Assembly (NCBI GenBank): GCA_015068085.1
Contig: SVLF01000003.1
Span: 19,467 to 83,466 of the forward strand
Direction of reading: 5' to 3'
DNA: 64,000 bases
Origin: Oscillospiraceae bacterium
Lineage (GTDB): Bacteria; Bacillota; Clostridia; Oscillospirales; JAAYXM01
How positions within the stretch are numbered: the stretch's first letter is position 1; every line of letters begins with the position of its first letter. A model generated the notes under the pieces. The model searched no databases, was not told the origin of the DNA, and saw only the letters and a program-made list of their open reading frames with translations. The position numbers were made by a program, and so were the translations under genes. Positions 26,513 through 35,484 of the stretch are shown here, in pieces.

Positions 26513-27436
26513 ATGAGAGGCACATTTAATAAAACATTACTCGAAATAGCAAAGAACGATCCTCGCATTCATATGGTACTTGCCGATATCGGTTACGGCG
26601 AGATTGAACCGTTCCGAGATACGTTCCCGGAAAGATACTACAATGTAGGTGTTGCAGAGCAGAATATGACAGGTGTTGCCTGCGGCATCGCAATGGAAGG
26701 AAATATTGCAGTTACATATTCAATCGCAAACTTTCCGACGCTCCGTTGTCTTGAGCAGGTAAGAAATGACGTTTGCTACCACAACGCAAATGTAAAGATT
26801 GTTATTATCGGCGGTGGTGTTTCATATGGTCCGCTCGGGATGTCTCATCACTCCACAGAGGATATAGCTATCATGCGCGCACTCCCGAATATGGTAGTAG
26901 TTGTTCCTTGTGATAACTTTGAAGCAGAAGCTGCAACGCGCGCGATGATTGAGTATGACGGTCCGCTTTACTATCGTTGCGGATATAAGGGTGAAAAGGA
27001 TATTCACTCAGGTCCCGTTGACTTCAAGCTTGGTCGCGCAATTACCGTTCGTGAAGGCAGCGACGTAACTCTTATGTTTGCAGGTCCTGTAGGTCTTAAC
27101 GTTGTTAAAGCTGCTGATAATCTTGCAAAGGAAGGTATCTTCTGCAGAATAGTAAGTATGCATACCATTAAGCCGATCGATCGCGATGCAATAATTGATG
27201 CTGCAAAGAACACCGGTGGAATCATCACAATTGAAGAGCACAACCTCTCCGGTGGTCTCGGAAGCGCGGTTGCTGAAGTTATCTGTGATTCCGGTGTGGC
27301 TCCGAAAAAGTTCAAGAGAATTGCACTTCCGGATGTAAACGTTGCCCTTATCGGACATCAGGAGTGGATTCGTTCTCAGTACGGTATGGATGCTGAAGGC
27401 ATTGCAAAGCAGATTAAGAATGCATTGAAAAAGTAA
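26513..27436 (+). CDS. Transketolase, C-terminal (pyrimidine-binding) subunit
   Basis: 307 aa; YNVGVAEQNMTGVACGIAMEG, GPLGMSHHSTEDIAIMRALPNM. Confidence 0.93.
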   Translation: MRGTFNKTLLEIAKNDPRIHMVLADIGYGEIEPFRDTFPERYYNVGVAEQNMTGVACGIAMEGNIAVTYSIANFPTLRCLEQVRNDVCYHNANVKIVIIGGGVSYGPLGMSHHSTEDIAIMRALPNMVVVVPCDNFEAEAATRAMIEYDGPLYYRCGYKGEKDIHSGPVDFKLGRAITVREGSDVTLMFAGPVGLNVVKAADNLAKEGIFCRIVSMHTIKPIDRDAIIDAAKNTGGIITIEEHNLSGGLGSAVAEVICDSGVAPKKFKRIALPDVNVALIGHQEWIRSQYGMDAEGIAKQIKNALKK

Positions 27437-27487
27437 AGCAAAATTAATTAGACACAGGCAAAAAAGCGATTTTTGACTGTTTAAAAC

Positions 27488-27522
27488 ATATAAGGAGCTG
27501 TTGTAAAAGCAGCTCCTTATAT
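27488..27522. terminator. Hairpin shared by convergent transketolase and thi operons
   Basis: ATATAAGGAGCTG-ttgtaaaag-CAGCTCCTTATAT perfect 13-bp stem; no long T-tract. Confidence 0.6.
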
Positions 27523-27524
27523 AA

Positions 27525-28148
27525 TCATCTCCGTACCTTTATAAGCAATGCTCTGCCTTCTTTAATGCAGACCTCGGCGGTTTTTCCCGGGAGAGGTTCA
27601 TTGCTTATTCCATACTGATATTCTGCGTCAATTTCCCCATTTTCAAGCGGGAATTTGGCGTTTTTTTCATATACGCCGCGGCAGGTGCCGTCGATGTTGA
27701 TAAGCGAAAAATACGGAAAGCTGTCATCAATGTATTTCGCTTCATTGCTTACGATTTCCATTTCGGAAAAGTCGTCAACGATAAGCGCGCTCTTCCCGGC
27801 AGAGTGAAGCTTTAAAAGAATTGACACGTTGCCGAGCGTATGGTCAAGTCTTCCTCCGCATACCCCAATCAGAAGAAAATCCTCAAATCCGCGGGAAAGC
27901 GCTTCTTTGACGGCGTAGACCGTATCCGTATCGTCTTTTTCGCGCGGAAGGGCAATTGTTTCAACCGCGGTATCCGGTTGCGGATGAGAGTCAAAATCCC
28001 CGACAATGAGATGTGCGGAAATTCCGAGCTTTTCCTTGTGATAAAGCCCGCTGTCGCAGAAGATATTAAAGTCTCCGTCACGGAGATGCGTGCGGATAAC
28101 GTCATAGTTTCCGATATCGGCACCGCCGATGATTACACAACGTTTCAT
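27525..28148 (-). CDS. thiN: Thiamine pyrophosphokinase
   Basis: 207 aa; IVGDFDS, PREKDDTDTVYAV, GVCGGRLDHTLGN motifs. Confidence 0.92.
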   Translation of the reverse strand: MKRCVIIGGADIGNYDVIRTHLRDGDFNIFCDSGLYHKEKLGISAHLIVGDFDSHPQPDTAVETIALPREKDDTDTVYAVKEALSRGFEDFLLIGVCGGRLDHTLGNVSILLKLHSAGKSALIVDDFSEMEIVSNEAKYIDDSFPYFSLINIDGTCRGVYEKNAKFPLENGEIDAEYQYGISNEPLPGKTAEVCIKEGRALLIKVRR

Positions 28149-29335
28149 TTTTTTAAAATCCCTTTTGTTTTATTTACCGCTATACAAAGCAGTGATGTTA
28201 TCACCATATCAGGAAGGGTACTGCCTGTAATAATATCACATTTCATAAGAAAACGGTATACCACAAACCCGAAAATCCATACAAAAAGATTGGATATTCC
28301 GAAACGGTGACCGGAAATATCATTTTTCAGGATAAAGTAGTCCGTAATCTGAATAGCAATCATCGGGGCAAAAACCGAACCGATGAGATAGAGAAAATCG
28401 GTGATGTCGTGGAGCGGGAGAAAAACTGAGCCGAGAATACCGAGAACGGTCACTCCTGTGGCAATCCACTTTACGTTGAGCCGGGAAGAGAGGCTTTCGC
28501 TTGATACACCCGCTGAATATGCATCAAGGAAGGTGGTTGTTACGGTTGAGAAAACGATGATGAGAAGCCCTGCTGTTCCAAGCCCTGCCCTCATCATTAT
28601 GCGGGCAATGTCGCTCTCTCCCGTGAAGAGGGCGGCACCCATACCGATTACGTACATCCACGAGCTTATAACGCCGTAAGTAAGTGTGCTTGCGGCGGTT
28701 GCACGCACGGGATGCTCTGCTTCGCGTGTGTAGTCTGAAATGAGAGGAAGCCAGGAAAGCGGCATCGCAACGGAGAGCTCAACTGCCGCGCCGAAGGTTA
28801 AGCCATCGGGCGAAATTGAGGCTGCTTTTCCGCGGAATACAACAAAACTCAGGATTATAGTAAGAACAAACAGCGCAACCATTGCAAGCGTGTTTATTTT
28901 ACCGAGGTTTTTGATGCCCACGAGGATCCACACGATAATCAGAGCTCCTATAAGAATGCTCCAGAATATGTGCCCAAGGTTTAAAGCACTGTCTGCGGCA
29001 AGCGCACCGTCATAGATCATTATGGCGGTCCAACCGACGAGCTGCAGAATATTCAGAACGGCAAAGATAAGCGCGCCGCGTGTTCCGAAGCTCATTTTTA
29101 CGGTTTCCATAGAGCTTTTTCTCTCTTTCCCGCCGATAAGACCGGCAGCAAAAAGAAGTACACAGCCGATAATGTGACCGAGTATAATAGCGAGAAGCCC
29201 CTTTGTAAAGCCGAGAGGGGCAAGATATGTACCGGTAAGGATTTCGGCAAGAGAGACTGCGGCACCGAACCATATAAGGCTGTTTTCAAATACAGATGTG
29301 CGTTTTTCGATCATCTTATTCAGCCTCCTTTGCAA
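28145..29335 (-). CDS. cytX: Cytosine-permease-like hydroxymethylpyrimidine transporter
   Basis: 396 aa, NCS1-type multi-TM protein inside the thiamine operon; symbol based on context. Confidence 0.8.
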   Translation of the reverse strand: MQRRLNKMIEKRTSVFENSLIWFGAAVSLAEILTGTYLAPLGFTKGLLAIILGHIIGCVLLFAAGLIGGKERKSSMETVKMSFGTRGALIFAVLNILQLVGWTAIMIYDGALAADSALNLGHIFWSILIGALIIVWILVGIKNLGKINTLAMVALFVLTIILSFVVFRGKAASISPDGLTFGAAVELSVAMPLSWLPLISDYTREAEHPVRATAASTLTYGVISSWMYVIGMGAALFTGESDIARIMMRAGLGTAGLLIIVFSTVTTTFLDAYSAGVSSESLSSRLNVKWIATGVTVLGILGSVFLPLHDITDFLYLIGSVFAPMIAIQITDYFILKNDISGHRFGISNLFVWIFGFVVYRFLMKCDIITGSTLPDMVITSLLCIAVNKTKGILKK

Positions 29336-30122
29336 ATTCGCCGGAAAGCGCGAAGGCGTGGTTCATAGGTCCGCTGCCGTGTCCTAAATCAAGCATTGCC
29401 GAAAGAGCATCGGATATATATTCCTTCGCACGCGCTACCGAGTCGCGAAGCGTAAACCCTTTTGCGAGATTTGCGGCGATTGCGGAAGAGAGTGTACAGC
29501 CGGTTCCGTGGGTGTTCGGATTATCTATTCGCTTTCCCTCAAACCATAAAAAGGAGCCATTTTCTAACAGAAGGTCGTTCGCATCGTTAATGCTGTGGCC
29601 TCCCTTTAAAAGTACGGCAGAACCGCACTTTTCGCCAATCACCCGTGCCGCCTTTTTCATATCCTCTGCGGTGCGTATGGCAAGCCCTGCGAGAATCTCC
29701 GCTTCGGGGATATTTGGAGTTACAACATCCGCCAAAGGCAGGAGTCTTTCTGTAAGAGTGTTCACTGCATCCTCCTGAAGAAGCCGCGAGCCGCTTGTTG
29801 AGACCATAACGGGATCAATCACGATATTCTTCGCGCGGCGGCAGGCGAGTACGTCTGCTATTGTTTCAATAAGTCCGGCAGACGATACCATGCCGATTTT
29901 CACGGCGTCGGGGAAGATGTCATCGAACACAGCGTCAAGCTGTGCGCGTAAAAACTCCGGAGAGACCTCCGCAATACCTGTAACGCCGGTTGTGTTCTGT
30001 GCCGTCAGCGCACATATTGCGCTCATGGCGTAAACACCGTTCATCGTCATCGTTTTGATGTCTGCCTGAATACCGGCGCCTCCGCAGGAATCACTTCCCG
30101 CGATTGTTAATGCTGTTCTCAT
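29316..30122 (-). CDS. thiD: Hydroxymethylpyrimidine/phosphomethylpyrimidine kinase
   Basis: 268 aa; TIAGSDSCGGAGIQADIKT, TQNTTGV, HGTGCTLSSAIAANLA. Confidence 0.95.
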   Translation of the reverse strand: MRTALTIAGSDSCGGAGIQADIKTMTMNGVYAMSAICALTAQNTTGVTGIAEVSPEFLRAQLDAVFDDIFPDAVKIGMVSSAGLIETIADVLACRRAKNIVIDPVMVSTSGSRLLQEDAVNTLTERLLPLADVVTPNIPEAEILAGLAIRTAEDMKKAARVIGEKCGSAVLLKGGHSINDANDLLLENGSFLWFEGKRIDNPNTHGTGCTLSSAIAANLAKGFTLRDSVARAKEYISDALSAMLDLGHGSGPMNHAFALSGEFAKEAE

Positions 30123-30201
30123 TGTAATTTCTCCTTTCGTAATTCAGCATTAATTTTATAAAGCGACAGAGAGTGGTGCCCCCGGTCTGCCGCTTTGACA
30201 A

Positions 30202-30831
30202 CTACTTAAGCGTTTTGAATGTTTCAAGAAGAGAGCGTGCCGCAATCTCCGGATCATTCGCTTTCATTATAGCGGAAACCACGCATATTCCCGCGATTGG
30301 AATACCGCGGAGAATATCAATATTATCATTATTAAGTCCTCCTATTGCATTGACGGGAATGGAAACCGCCCGGCAAATGTCGCCGAGGGTTTCTGTGGAG
30401 GTGAGCACGGTTTTCACCTTTGTCGTTGTGGGGTAAATTGCGCCGACGCCGAGATAATCCGCGCCTTGTTCATATGCTTCCTTCGCTTGCGGAACTGTTT
30501 TTGCCGTCGCACCGATAATTACGCCGTCACCGAGAATTTTTCTCGCCGTGCCGACCGGCATATCGCTCTGACCGAGGTGAACGCCTTCGGCACCAACCGC
30601 CATTGCAACGTCAATTCTGTCGTCAATAATAAGCGGTACATTATGTTGACGGCAGATGGCATGAAGGTTCTCGGCAAGAGAGATATACTCTCTTGTGCTT
30701 TTTTCTTTTTCACGAAGCTGAACAAGCGTTGCACCGCCGCGGAGCGCGGCTTCGCATCTTTCTAAGAACTCAGCCTCCGAGTATCCGGTGCTGTCCGTGA
30801 TAAAATATAAGGTGCTGTCAAAGTGTTTCAT
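30202..30831 (-). CDS. thiE: Thiamine-phosphate synthase
   Basis: 209 aa; VQLREKEKSTREY, IDDRIDVAMAVGAEGVHLGQSDMP, GVGAIYPTTTK. Confidence 0.95.
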   Translation of the reverse strand: MKHFDSTLYFITDSTGYSEAEFLERCEAALRGGATLVQLREKEKSTREYISLAENLHAICRQHNVPLIIDDRIDVAMAVGAEGVHLGQSDMPVGTARKILGDGVIIGATAKTVPQAKEAYEQGADYLGVGAIYPTTTKVKTVLTSTETLGDICRAVSIPVNAIGGLNNDNIDILRGIPIAGICVVSAIMKANDPEIAARSLLETFKTLK

Positions 30832-31625
30832 ATCGTGGTTTCCTCCGCATTTATGTATTTTGTAATATCATCCTCTGTGAGAACTCCGATGTTGTCCATA
30901 AGATTTGCGAAAAAGCTGCCGGGGCCTTTTTCCGTTGCGGCAAGCTCACCGCAGATGCCGAGAAAGGCGCACGAAAGAGAAGCAGCATCAAGCGGCGGGC
31001 AGACGGCGAGAAACGCCGCACATATCGCGCCGAGCATACAACCGGTTCCCGTAACGCGTGACAGATATTCGCATCCGTTTTTTATAAGAAGAGTGCGTTT
31101 TCCGTCAGTAACGATGTCGGTTTTTCCGCTTGCAATGACCGTACAGCCGTATTTTACTGCAAGGGATGCTGCGGCATCAGTGATTTCGGAAAGCGCAAGC
31201 GTTGCATCCGCGTCAACTCCCGCACAGGTATATGAAAGGTCATAAAAAGCGCGGATTTCGGAGTAGTTGCCCTTTAGCACGGCGGGGCGGTGCTTTGTTA
31301 CTATATCAAGAGCAAAGAATCTTCTCATTTCCGAGCACGAGATGCCGACAAGATCCAGAAGAGTTGATATTCCTTTTTCCGCAGCAGCTTCTGCAGAGAT
31401 TTTTATTGACTCCATACGTGCATCTGTAATGTTGCCGAGATTGAGCATAAGCGCCGCGGCAGTTTCGGTGATCTCCCGCACCTCGCGCGGGTGCTCTGCC
31501 ATAATCGGACGTGCGCCGAGGAATAAAAGCGCGTTTGCACACTGATTGATTGATATGGGATTTGTTATACAGTGGATGAGAGGCGAACGGTCGCGGAGCG
31601 AGCTTAGATATAGTTTGGGTATCAT
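30828..31625 (-). CDS. thiM: Hydroxyethylthiazole kinase
   Basis: 265 aa; PLIHCITNPISINQCANALL, GTGCMLGA. Confidence 0.95.
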   Translation of the reverse strand: MIPKLYLSSLRDRSPLIHCITNPISINQCANALLFLGARPIMAEHPREVREITETAAALMLNLGNITDARMESIKISAEAAAEKGISTLLDLVGISCSEMRRFFALDIVTKHRPAVLKGNYSEIRAFYDLSYTCAGVDADATLALSEITDAAASLAVKYGCTVIASGKTDIVTDGKRTLLIKNGCEYLSRVTGTGCMLGAICAAFLAVCPPLDAASLSCAFLGICGELAATEKGPGSFFANLMDNIGVLTEDDITKYINAEETTI

Positions 31626-32339
31626 TCAGTTTTCCTTCTTCTTTTTTGTAATGTAATAGAAAACGGCGGCAATAAGCATCAGCGCAAGGAGAGAGTAAGA
31701 AATGTAAGACCATACCGGAGAGGTCATTTTGAAAATGCCTGTGAGAATTTCGATAACAAGCCACAAAACCGCGCCGAGTGCGGCGATTGCCGCGGCGTTC
31801 CCGAAAACTCCGCTTATGTCATTGTACACATCGCTGCCGAGCTTTTCCTGAAAGCGGGCAAGAAGCCCTGCGTTTGAGAGCTTGCGCAGCAGGAGATATG
31901 CAATGCTTCCTCCGATGAGCGTTCCGCAGATAAAGGACGGAACATAGAAAAGCCAGCTGAGCCCTTCTTTTCCCCAGAAAAAAGTCATTACGGGATAGGA
32001 TAAAATTGCGCCGATAATTCCCGTGCCTATTATTTCACCGAGCACGGCAAAGATTATTTTTCCTTTTGAAGCTTTGTAGAAAACACCGGACAGAAATGCG
32101 CCGAAAATCGCACCGGTAAGTGCAATCGGGGGGATAGCCATAGTTGCCATACGTATTATTCCGATGACAAACGCGCAAAGAAGTGCATACCACGGTCCGA
32201 GCAGACACGCACAGACGATGTTTATAAGGTGCGCCATGGGGCACATTCCCTCAAAGCGCAGGATAGGGGAGATAACAACGCCGAGTGCCACAAGAACAGA
32301 GAGCACAATCATTTTTAAAAGAGCCTTAGAGTTATTCAT
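31626..32339 (-). CDS. thiW: ThiW-type thiazole transporter (ECF S-component-like)
   Basis: 237 aa; VISPILRFEGMCPMAHLINIVCACLLGPWYALLCAFVIGIIRM; first gene after the TPP riboswitch. Confidence 0.88.
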   Translation of the reverse strand: MNNSKALLKMIVLSVLVALGVVISPILRFEGMCPMAHLINIVCACLLGPWYALLCAFVIGIIRMATMAIPPIALTGAIFGAFLSGVFYKASKGKIIFAVLGEIIGTGIIGAILSYPVMTFFWGKEGLSWLFYVPSFICGTLIGGSIAYLLLRKLSNAGLLARFQEKLGSDVYNDISGVFGNAAAIAALGAVLWLVIEILTGIFKMTSPVWSYISYSLLALMLIAAVFYYITKKKKEN

Positions 32340-32348
32340 TTTTATTTT

Positions 32349-32436
32349 CCTCGTTTCGTAATTAAATACGAGGCGGTATACCTCGCTCGGTCGAAGCTTG
32401 ATTGCTTCCTCTCACCCCGAAACACGGGTTCCCTCG
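32349..32436 (-). ncRNA. Degenerate TPP-riboswitch-like element with mutually exclusive helices before thiW
   Basis: - strand GAGGGAACCCGTGTTTCGGGGTGAGAGGAAGCAATCAAGCTTCGACC resembles the 5' half of the neighbouring TPP aptamer; the 3' half (CTGAT.TGG.TAAT.CCA) is absent and replaced by CGAGG/CCTCG/CGAGG segments. Confidence 0.5.
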
Positions 32437-32504
32437 CAACTTGTAAAAAACGTCAAGAGCTCCCTTGCCGTCCTGTTTTCTGCCCTCCTTTGAAAAATAA
32501 TAAA

Positions 32505-32535
32505 AGGACAATCCCGATAAGGACTGTCCTAAAAA
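32505..32535 (-). terminator. Terminator of the TPP riboswitch expression platform
   Basis: - strand AGGACAGTCC-ttatcg-GGATTGTCCTTTTATT hairpin. Confidence 0.7.
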
Positions 32536-32551
32536 TCAGAGCTTTATATAA

Positions 32552-32633
32552 CTTCCTCCGTTGGCATTATCCAAATCAGGTATAAGGGTCGAAGCTCAAT
32601 TACTTCCTCTCAGCCTGAAAACAAGCTCCCCTG
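32552..32633 (-). ncRNA. TPP (THI element) riboswitch
   Basis: - strand CAGGGGAGCTTGTTTTCAGGCTGAGAGGAAGTAATTGAGCTTCGACCCTTATACCTGATTTGGATAATGCCAACGGAGGAAGT; canonical GCTGAGA and CTGAT.TGGATAATGCCA elements. Confidence 0.95.
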
Positions 32634-32651
32634 TATTTAATTGTCGAATGC

Positions 32652-32680
32652 ATTATAACACTTTTTTTGAGAAAATGCAA
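32652..32680 (-). promoter_or_regulatory. Promoter of the riboswitch/thi operon
   Basis: - strand TTGCAT-N17-TATAAT. Confidence 0.7.
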
Positions 32681-32691
32681 TAGTGAATTTC

Positions 32692-32720
32692 GAATATTTA
32701 TGAATTTCTCATAATATACT
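32692..32720 (+). promoter_or_regulatory. Possible sigma-E-like sporulation promoter
   Basis: GAATATT-N14-AATATACT compared with the Bacillus sigma-E consensus GHATATT-N14-HATACAHT. Confidence 0.35.
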
Positions 32721-32754
32721 TTACTGAAAATGAAATAAAAAGGAGAGATATAAA

Positions 32755-34293
32755 TTGGAGCTTAGTCTTGAAAAGAAGATAACAAAGCGCCTTGAGTGCG
32801 TTTTTTGCGGAAGCAGTCTGCACGAAGAAAATACAGAGATGATTGTACCCGACCACAGCCCCGATATTATGCGGATAGTAAGAGGAAGTGCGGACGCATT
32901 TTTAAAGGACAAGAGTGCGCGTGACGGAAAAATTGACGTTGGCGGAAACATAAAGGGAACCGTGCTTTACATAGCCGAAGGGGAGAAAAAAGTGAGAAAG
33001 CTTGATGTTCTGATGCCCTTTGCGTATGTTATTGATGCACCGGGCGTGAGTGACTCATCAAGGATAAGCGCGAATGTTTTTCTTCGCTCGTTTGATGTGC
33101 GCGAAATAAATCCGCGGAAAATCTCCGTTCGCGCAAATGCAGAGCTTTCCGTTTGTGCTTACGGCGAGCGGGAAATTTCATTCTGCCATGATATTACGGA
33201 GGGCGAGGAACTTGGGGTCTGCACAAAAAAAAGCACGGTTTCGATGTATCATCCGCAGAATTTCCGTGAAAAGGGATTTACTGTAAGTGATGATATAGAG
33301 CTTTCTTCCGCAGAAAGCGGGATGAGCGGACTTCTCACATCTTCTGCAGCTCTGAAGGTTACAGATACGAAGATTATCGGCAACAAGACCATTTTGAAGG
33401 GAAATGCATATATAAGCTATGTGTACGAAAACGAAGACGGTTCGATAGGCTGCGGAGAATATGAGCTTCCGTTTTCTCAGATAATCGATGTTGAAGGGAT
33501 GAATGAGGAAAATGACCTTAAAACAGCTCTTTCCGTCACGGGATTTGAGCTTGAACCGCAGTATGATGCAGCAGGAAAGGCGCATTATATGACGGTGAGC
33601 ATTGCAGCAGATGCAACAGTTCTTGTGCTGTCGCGTGAAACCGTTGCGATTGTGGATGATGTTTACAGCACAAAGCTTCCTCTTGATGTTCGCCGCTGCG
33701 CAGAAAAGTGCTCGTCCCTGTGTGCAAAGCCGGAAAAGCGCGTGGCGGTAACCGAAAGCATTGAGGCGGGAACCGGCGTAAAGAGTGTTATTGACGTAAA
33801 CGTGAGCATTATGCCGCCGTCCCGCCGCAGGGATGAAGGCGGCGAGGTGCTTTGCAGTGATGCTTCAATAACCGTTATGTATATTGGAGAGGATGACGGT
33901 ATATACAATGCATCGCGCAGGAGCATCGTTGTATGCCCGATGCCTCTGGATAATGAGCATAAATACGATGCAAGAGCGTCCGTTTCATCCAAAAGCGCAT
34001 CCGTAGGTGCATCCGGTGAGATAAATGTCCGCTTTTTTACGGACTTTGAGATAACAGAAACAGAAGAAATTGCCGTTCCGGTAATTTCGGAGATATTCGC
34101 CGATGCGGAAACGGTGCGAGAAACCGACAGTACCCCAAGCGTTATAGTGAAGCGCCTTGCGCGGGAGTGCGATATCTGGTCGCTTGCAAAGGAATACAGA
34201 ACAACCGTCGGAGAAATAAAGCTTGCCAACGATATTACGGATGACGTAACTTTATCGGGCGGAAGAATGGTTATTATCCCGAAAAAAAGGTAA
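32755..34293 (+). CDS. SPOCS (DUF3794) repeat protein with C-terminal LysM domain
   Basis: 512 aa, TTG start; DUF3794-like segments (VPDHSPDIMRIV) and DIWSLAKEYRTTVGEIKLANDI...GGRMVIIPKK LysM. Confidence 0.8.
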   Translation: MELSLEKKITKRLECVFCGSSLHEENTEMIVPDHSPDIMRIVRGSADAFLKDKSARDGKIDVGGNIKGTVLYIAEGEKKVRKLDVLMPFAYVIDAPGVSDSSRISANVFLRSFDVREINPRKISVRANAELSVCAYGEREISFCHDITEGEELGVCTKKSTVSMYHPQNFREKGFTVSDDIELSSAESGMSGLLTSSAALKVTDTKIIGNKTILKGNAYISYVYENEDGSIGCGEYELPFSQIIDVEGMNEENDLKTALSVTGFELEPQYDAAGKAHYMTVSIAADATVLVLSRETVAIVDDVYSTKLPLDVRRCAEKCSSLCAKPEKRVAVTESIEAGTGVKSVIDVNVSIMPPSRRRDEGGEVLCSDASITVMYIGEDDGIYNASRRSIVVCPMPLDNEHKYDARASVSSKSASVGASGEINVRFFTDFEITETEEIAVPVISEIFADAETVRETDSTPSVIVKRLARECDIWSLAKEYRTTVGEIKLANDITDDVTLSGGRMVIIPKKR

Positions 34294-34305
34294 AGCGGAT
34301 AAGTG

Positions 34306-34341
34306 AAAAACAGATGGAGCATTTTGCTTCATCTGTTTTTT
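34306..34341 (+). terminator. Rho-independent terminator
   Basis: AAAAACAGATGGAGC-atttt-GCTTCATCTGTTTTTT. Confidence 0.85.
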
Positions 34342-34416
34342 CTTGAACAGAAAAAGTATTTGTGATACAATAAACATAAAAAGCAAGTATAACCGATACT
34401 GTTTGCGGAGGTTGGT

Positions 34417-35484
34417 ATGAAAAAAAGCTCCCGATATATAAAAGACATATTGATAATGTCAATTTTGCTTGGCATAGCGTTTGGGATAAGCCTATTGTTC
34501 CAATATGTGTTTGAGGTTTATGAGCACGTTACAACAATATTTGTTTTTGCCGTTTTTCTTATATCTTTATTTACCAACGGCTATGTGTATGGTATTTTAT
34601 CTGCATTTGCGGGAACTATTGCTGTTAATTATGCTTTTACGTTTCCGTATTTTGCGCTCAATTTTACAATACCGGTAAATCTCATTTCCGGTATGATTAT
34701 GATTGCCGTTGCTGTTCTTACAAGTGCGCTGACAACAAAATTAAAGCGCCATGAAGCAATGAAAGCGGAAAGCGAAAAAGAACGTATGCGTGCAAATCTC
34801 TTAAGGGCGGTTTCTCACGATCTTCGGACGCCGCTTACGACCATTTACGGATCAAGTACAACGCTTCTTGAAAACAACGAAGTTATGACGGCAGAGCAAA
34901 AAGAAAAGATTATAACGGGCATAAAAGAGGATTCTGAGTGGCTTGTCCGTATGGTTGAAAATTTGCTTTCAATTACCGGGATTGACAGCGGACAGATAAA
35001 AATAATAAAAACATCTACTGTTCTTGATGAGCTTATTGACTCGGTAGTGCTGAAATTCAAAAAACGTTATCCGGCGCAAAAGGTTGAAATAAAGCTTCCC
35101 GAAGATGTGACAATTATTCCGATGGATGCAATTCTGATTGAACAGGTAATTATTAATATTCTTGAAAATGCGGTACAGCACGCAAAGGGAATGACCGGGC
35201 TTTTTCTTCGGGTGTCTGTTGTCGGGAACAGTGCCGTTTTCGAGATTGAGGATAACGGGTGCGGTATAAATCCGAAACGCCTTGAAACGTTATTTACCGG
35301 ATATTACACCTCGGAGAATGATGTTGCAGATGGCAAGAAGAGAAATGCAGGGATAGGTCTGTCTGTGTGTGCGACAATCATTAAGGCGCATGGCGGTGAC
35401 ATAAAAGCTGAAAACAAAAAAACAGGAGGTGCGGTGTTCCGTTTTTGCCTGGATACGGAGAGAATAAACTATGATACAGAATAA
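34417..35484 (+). CDS. Sensor histidine kinase, short KdpD type (DUF4118 membrane domain plus HisKA/HATPase)
   Basis: 355 aa; FAVFLISLFTNGYVYGILSAFAGTIAVNYAFTFPYF, RAVSHDLRTPLTTIYGSS H-box, ILENAVQHAKG N-box; lacks the N-terminal KdpD and USP domains. Confidence 0.88.
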   Translation: MKKSSRYIKDILIMSILLGIAFGISLLFQYVFEVYEHVTTIFVFAVFLISLFTNGYVYGILSAFAGTIAVNYAFTFPYFALNFTIPVNLISGMIMIAVAVLTSALTTKLKRHEAMKAESEKERMRANLLRAVSHDLRTPLTTIYGSSTTLLENNEVMTAEQKEKIITGIKEDSEWLVRMVENLLSITGIDSGQIKIIKTSTVLDELIDSVVLKFKKRYPAQKVEIKLPEDVTIIPMDAILIEQVIINILENAVQHAKGMTGLFLRVSVVGNSAVFEIEDNGCGINPKRLETLFTGYYTSENDVADGKKRNAGIGLSVCATIIKAHGGDIKAENKKTGGAVFRFCLDTERINYDTE

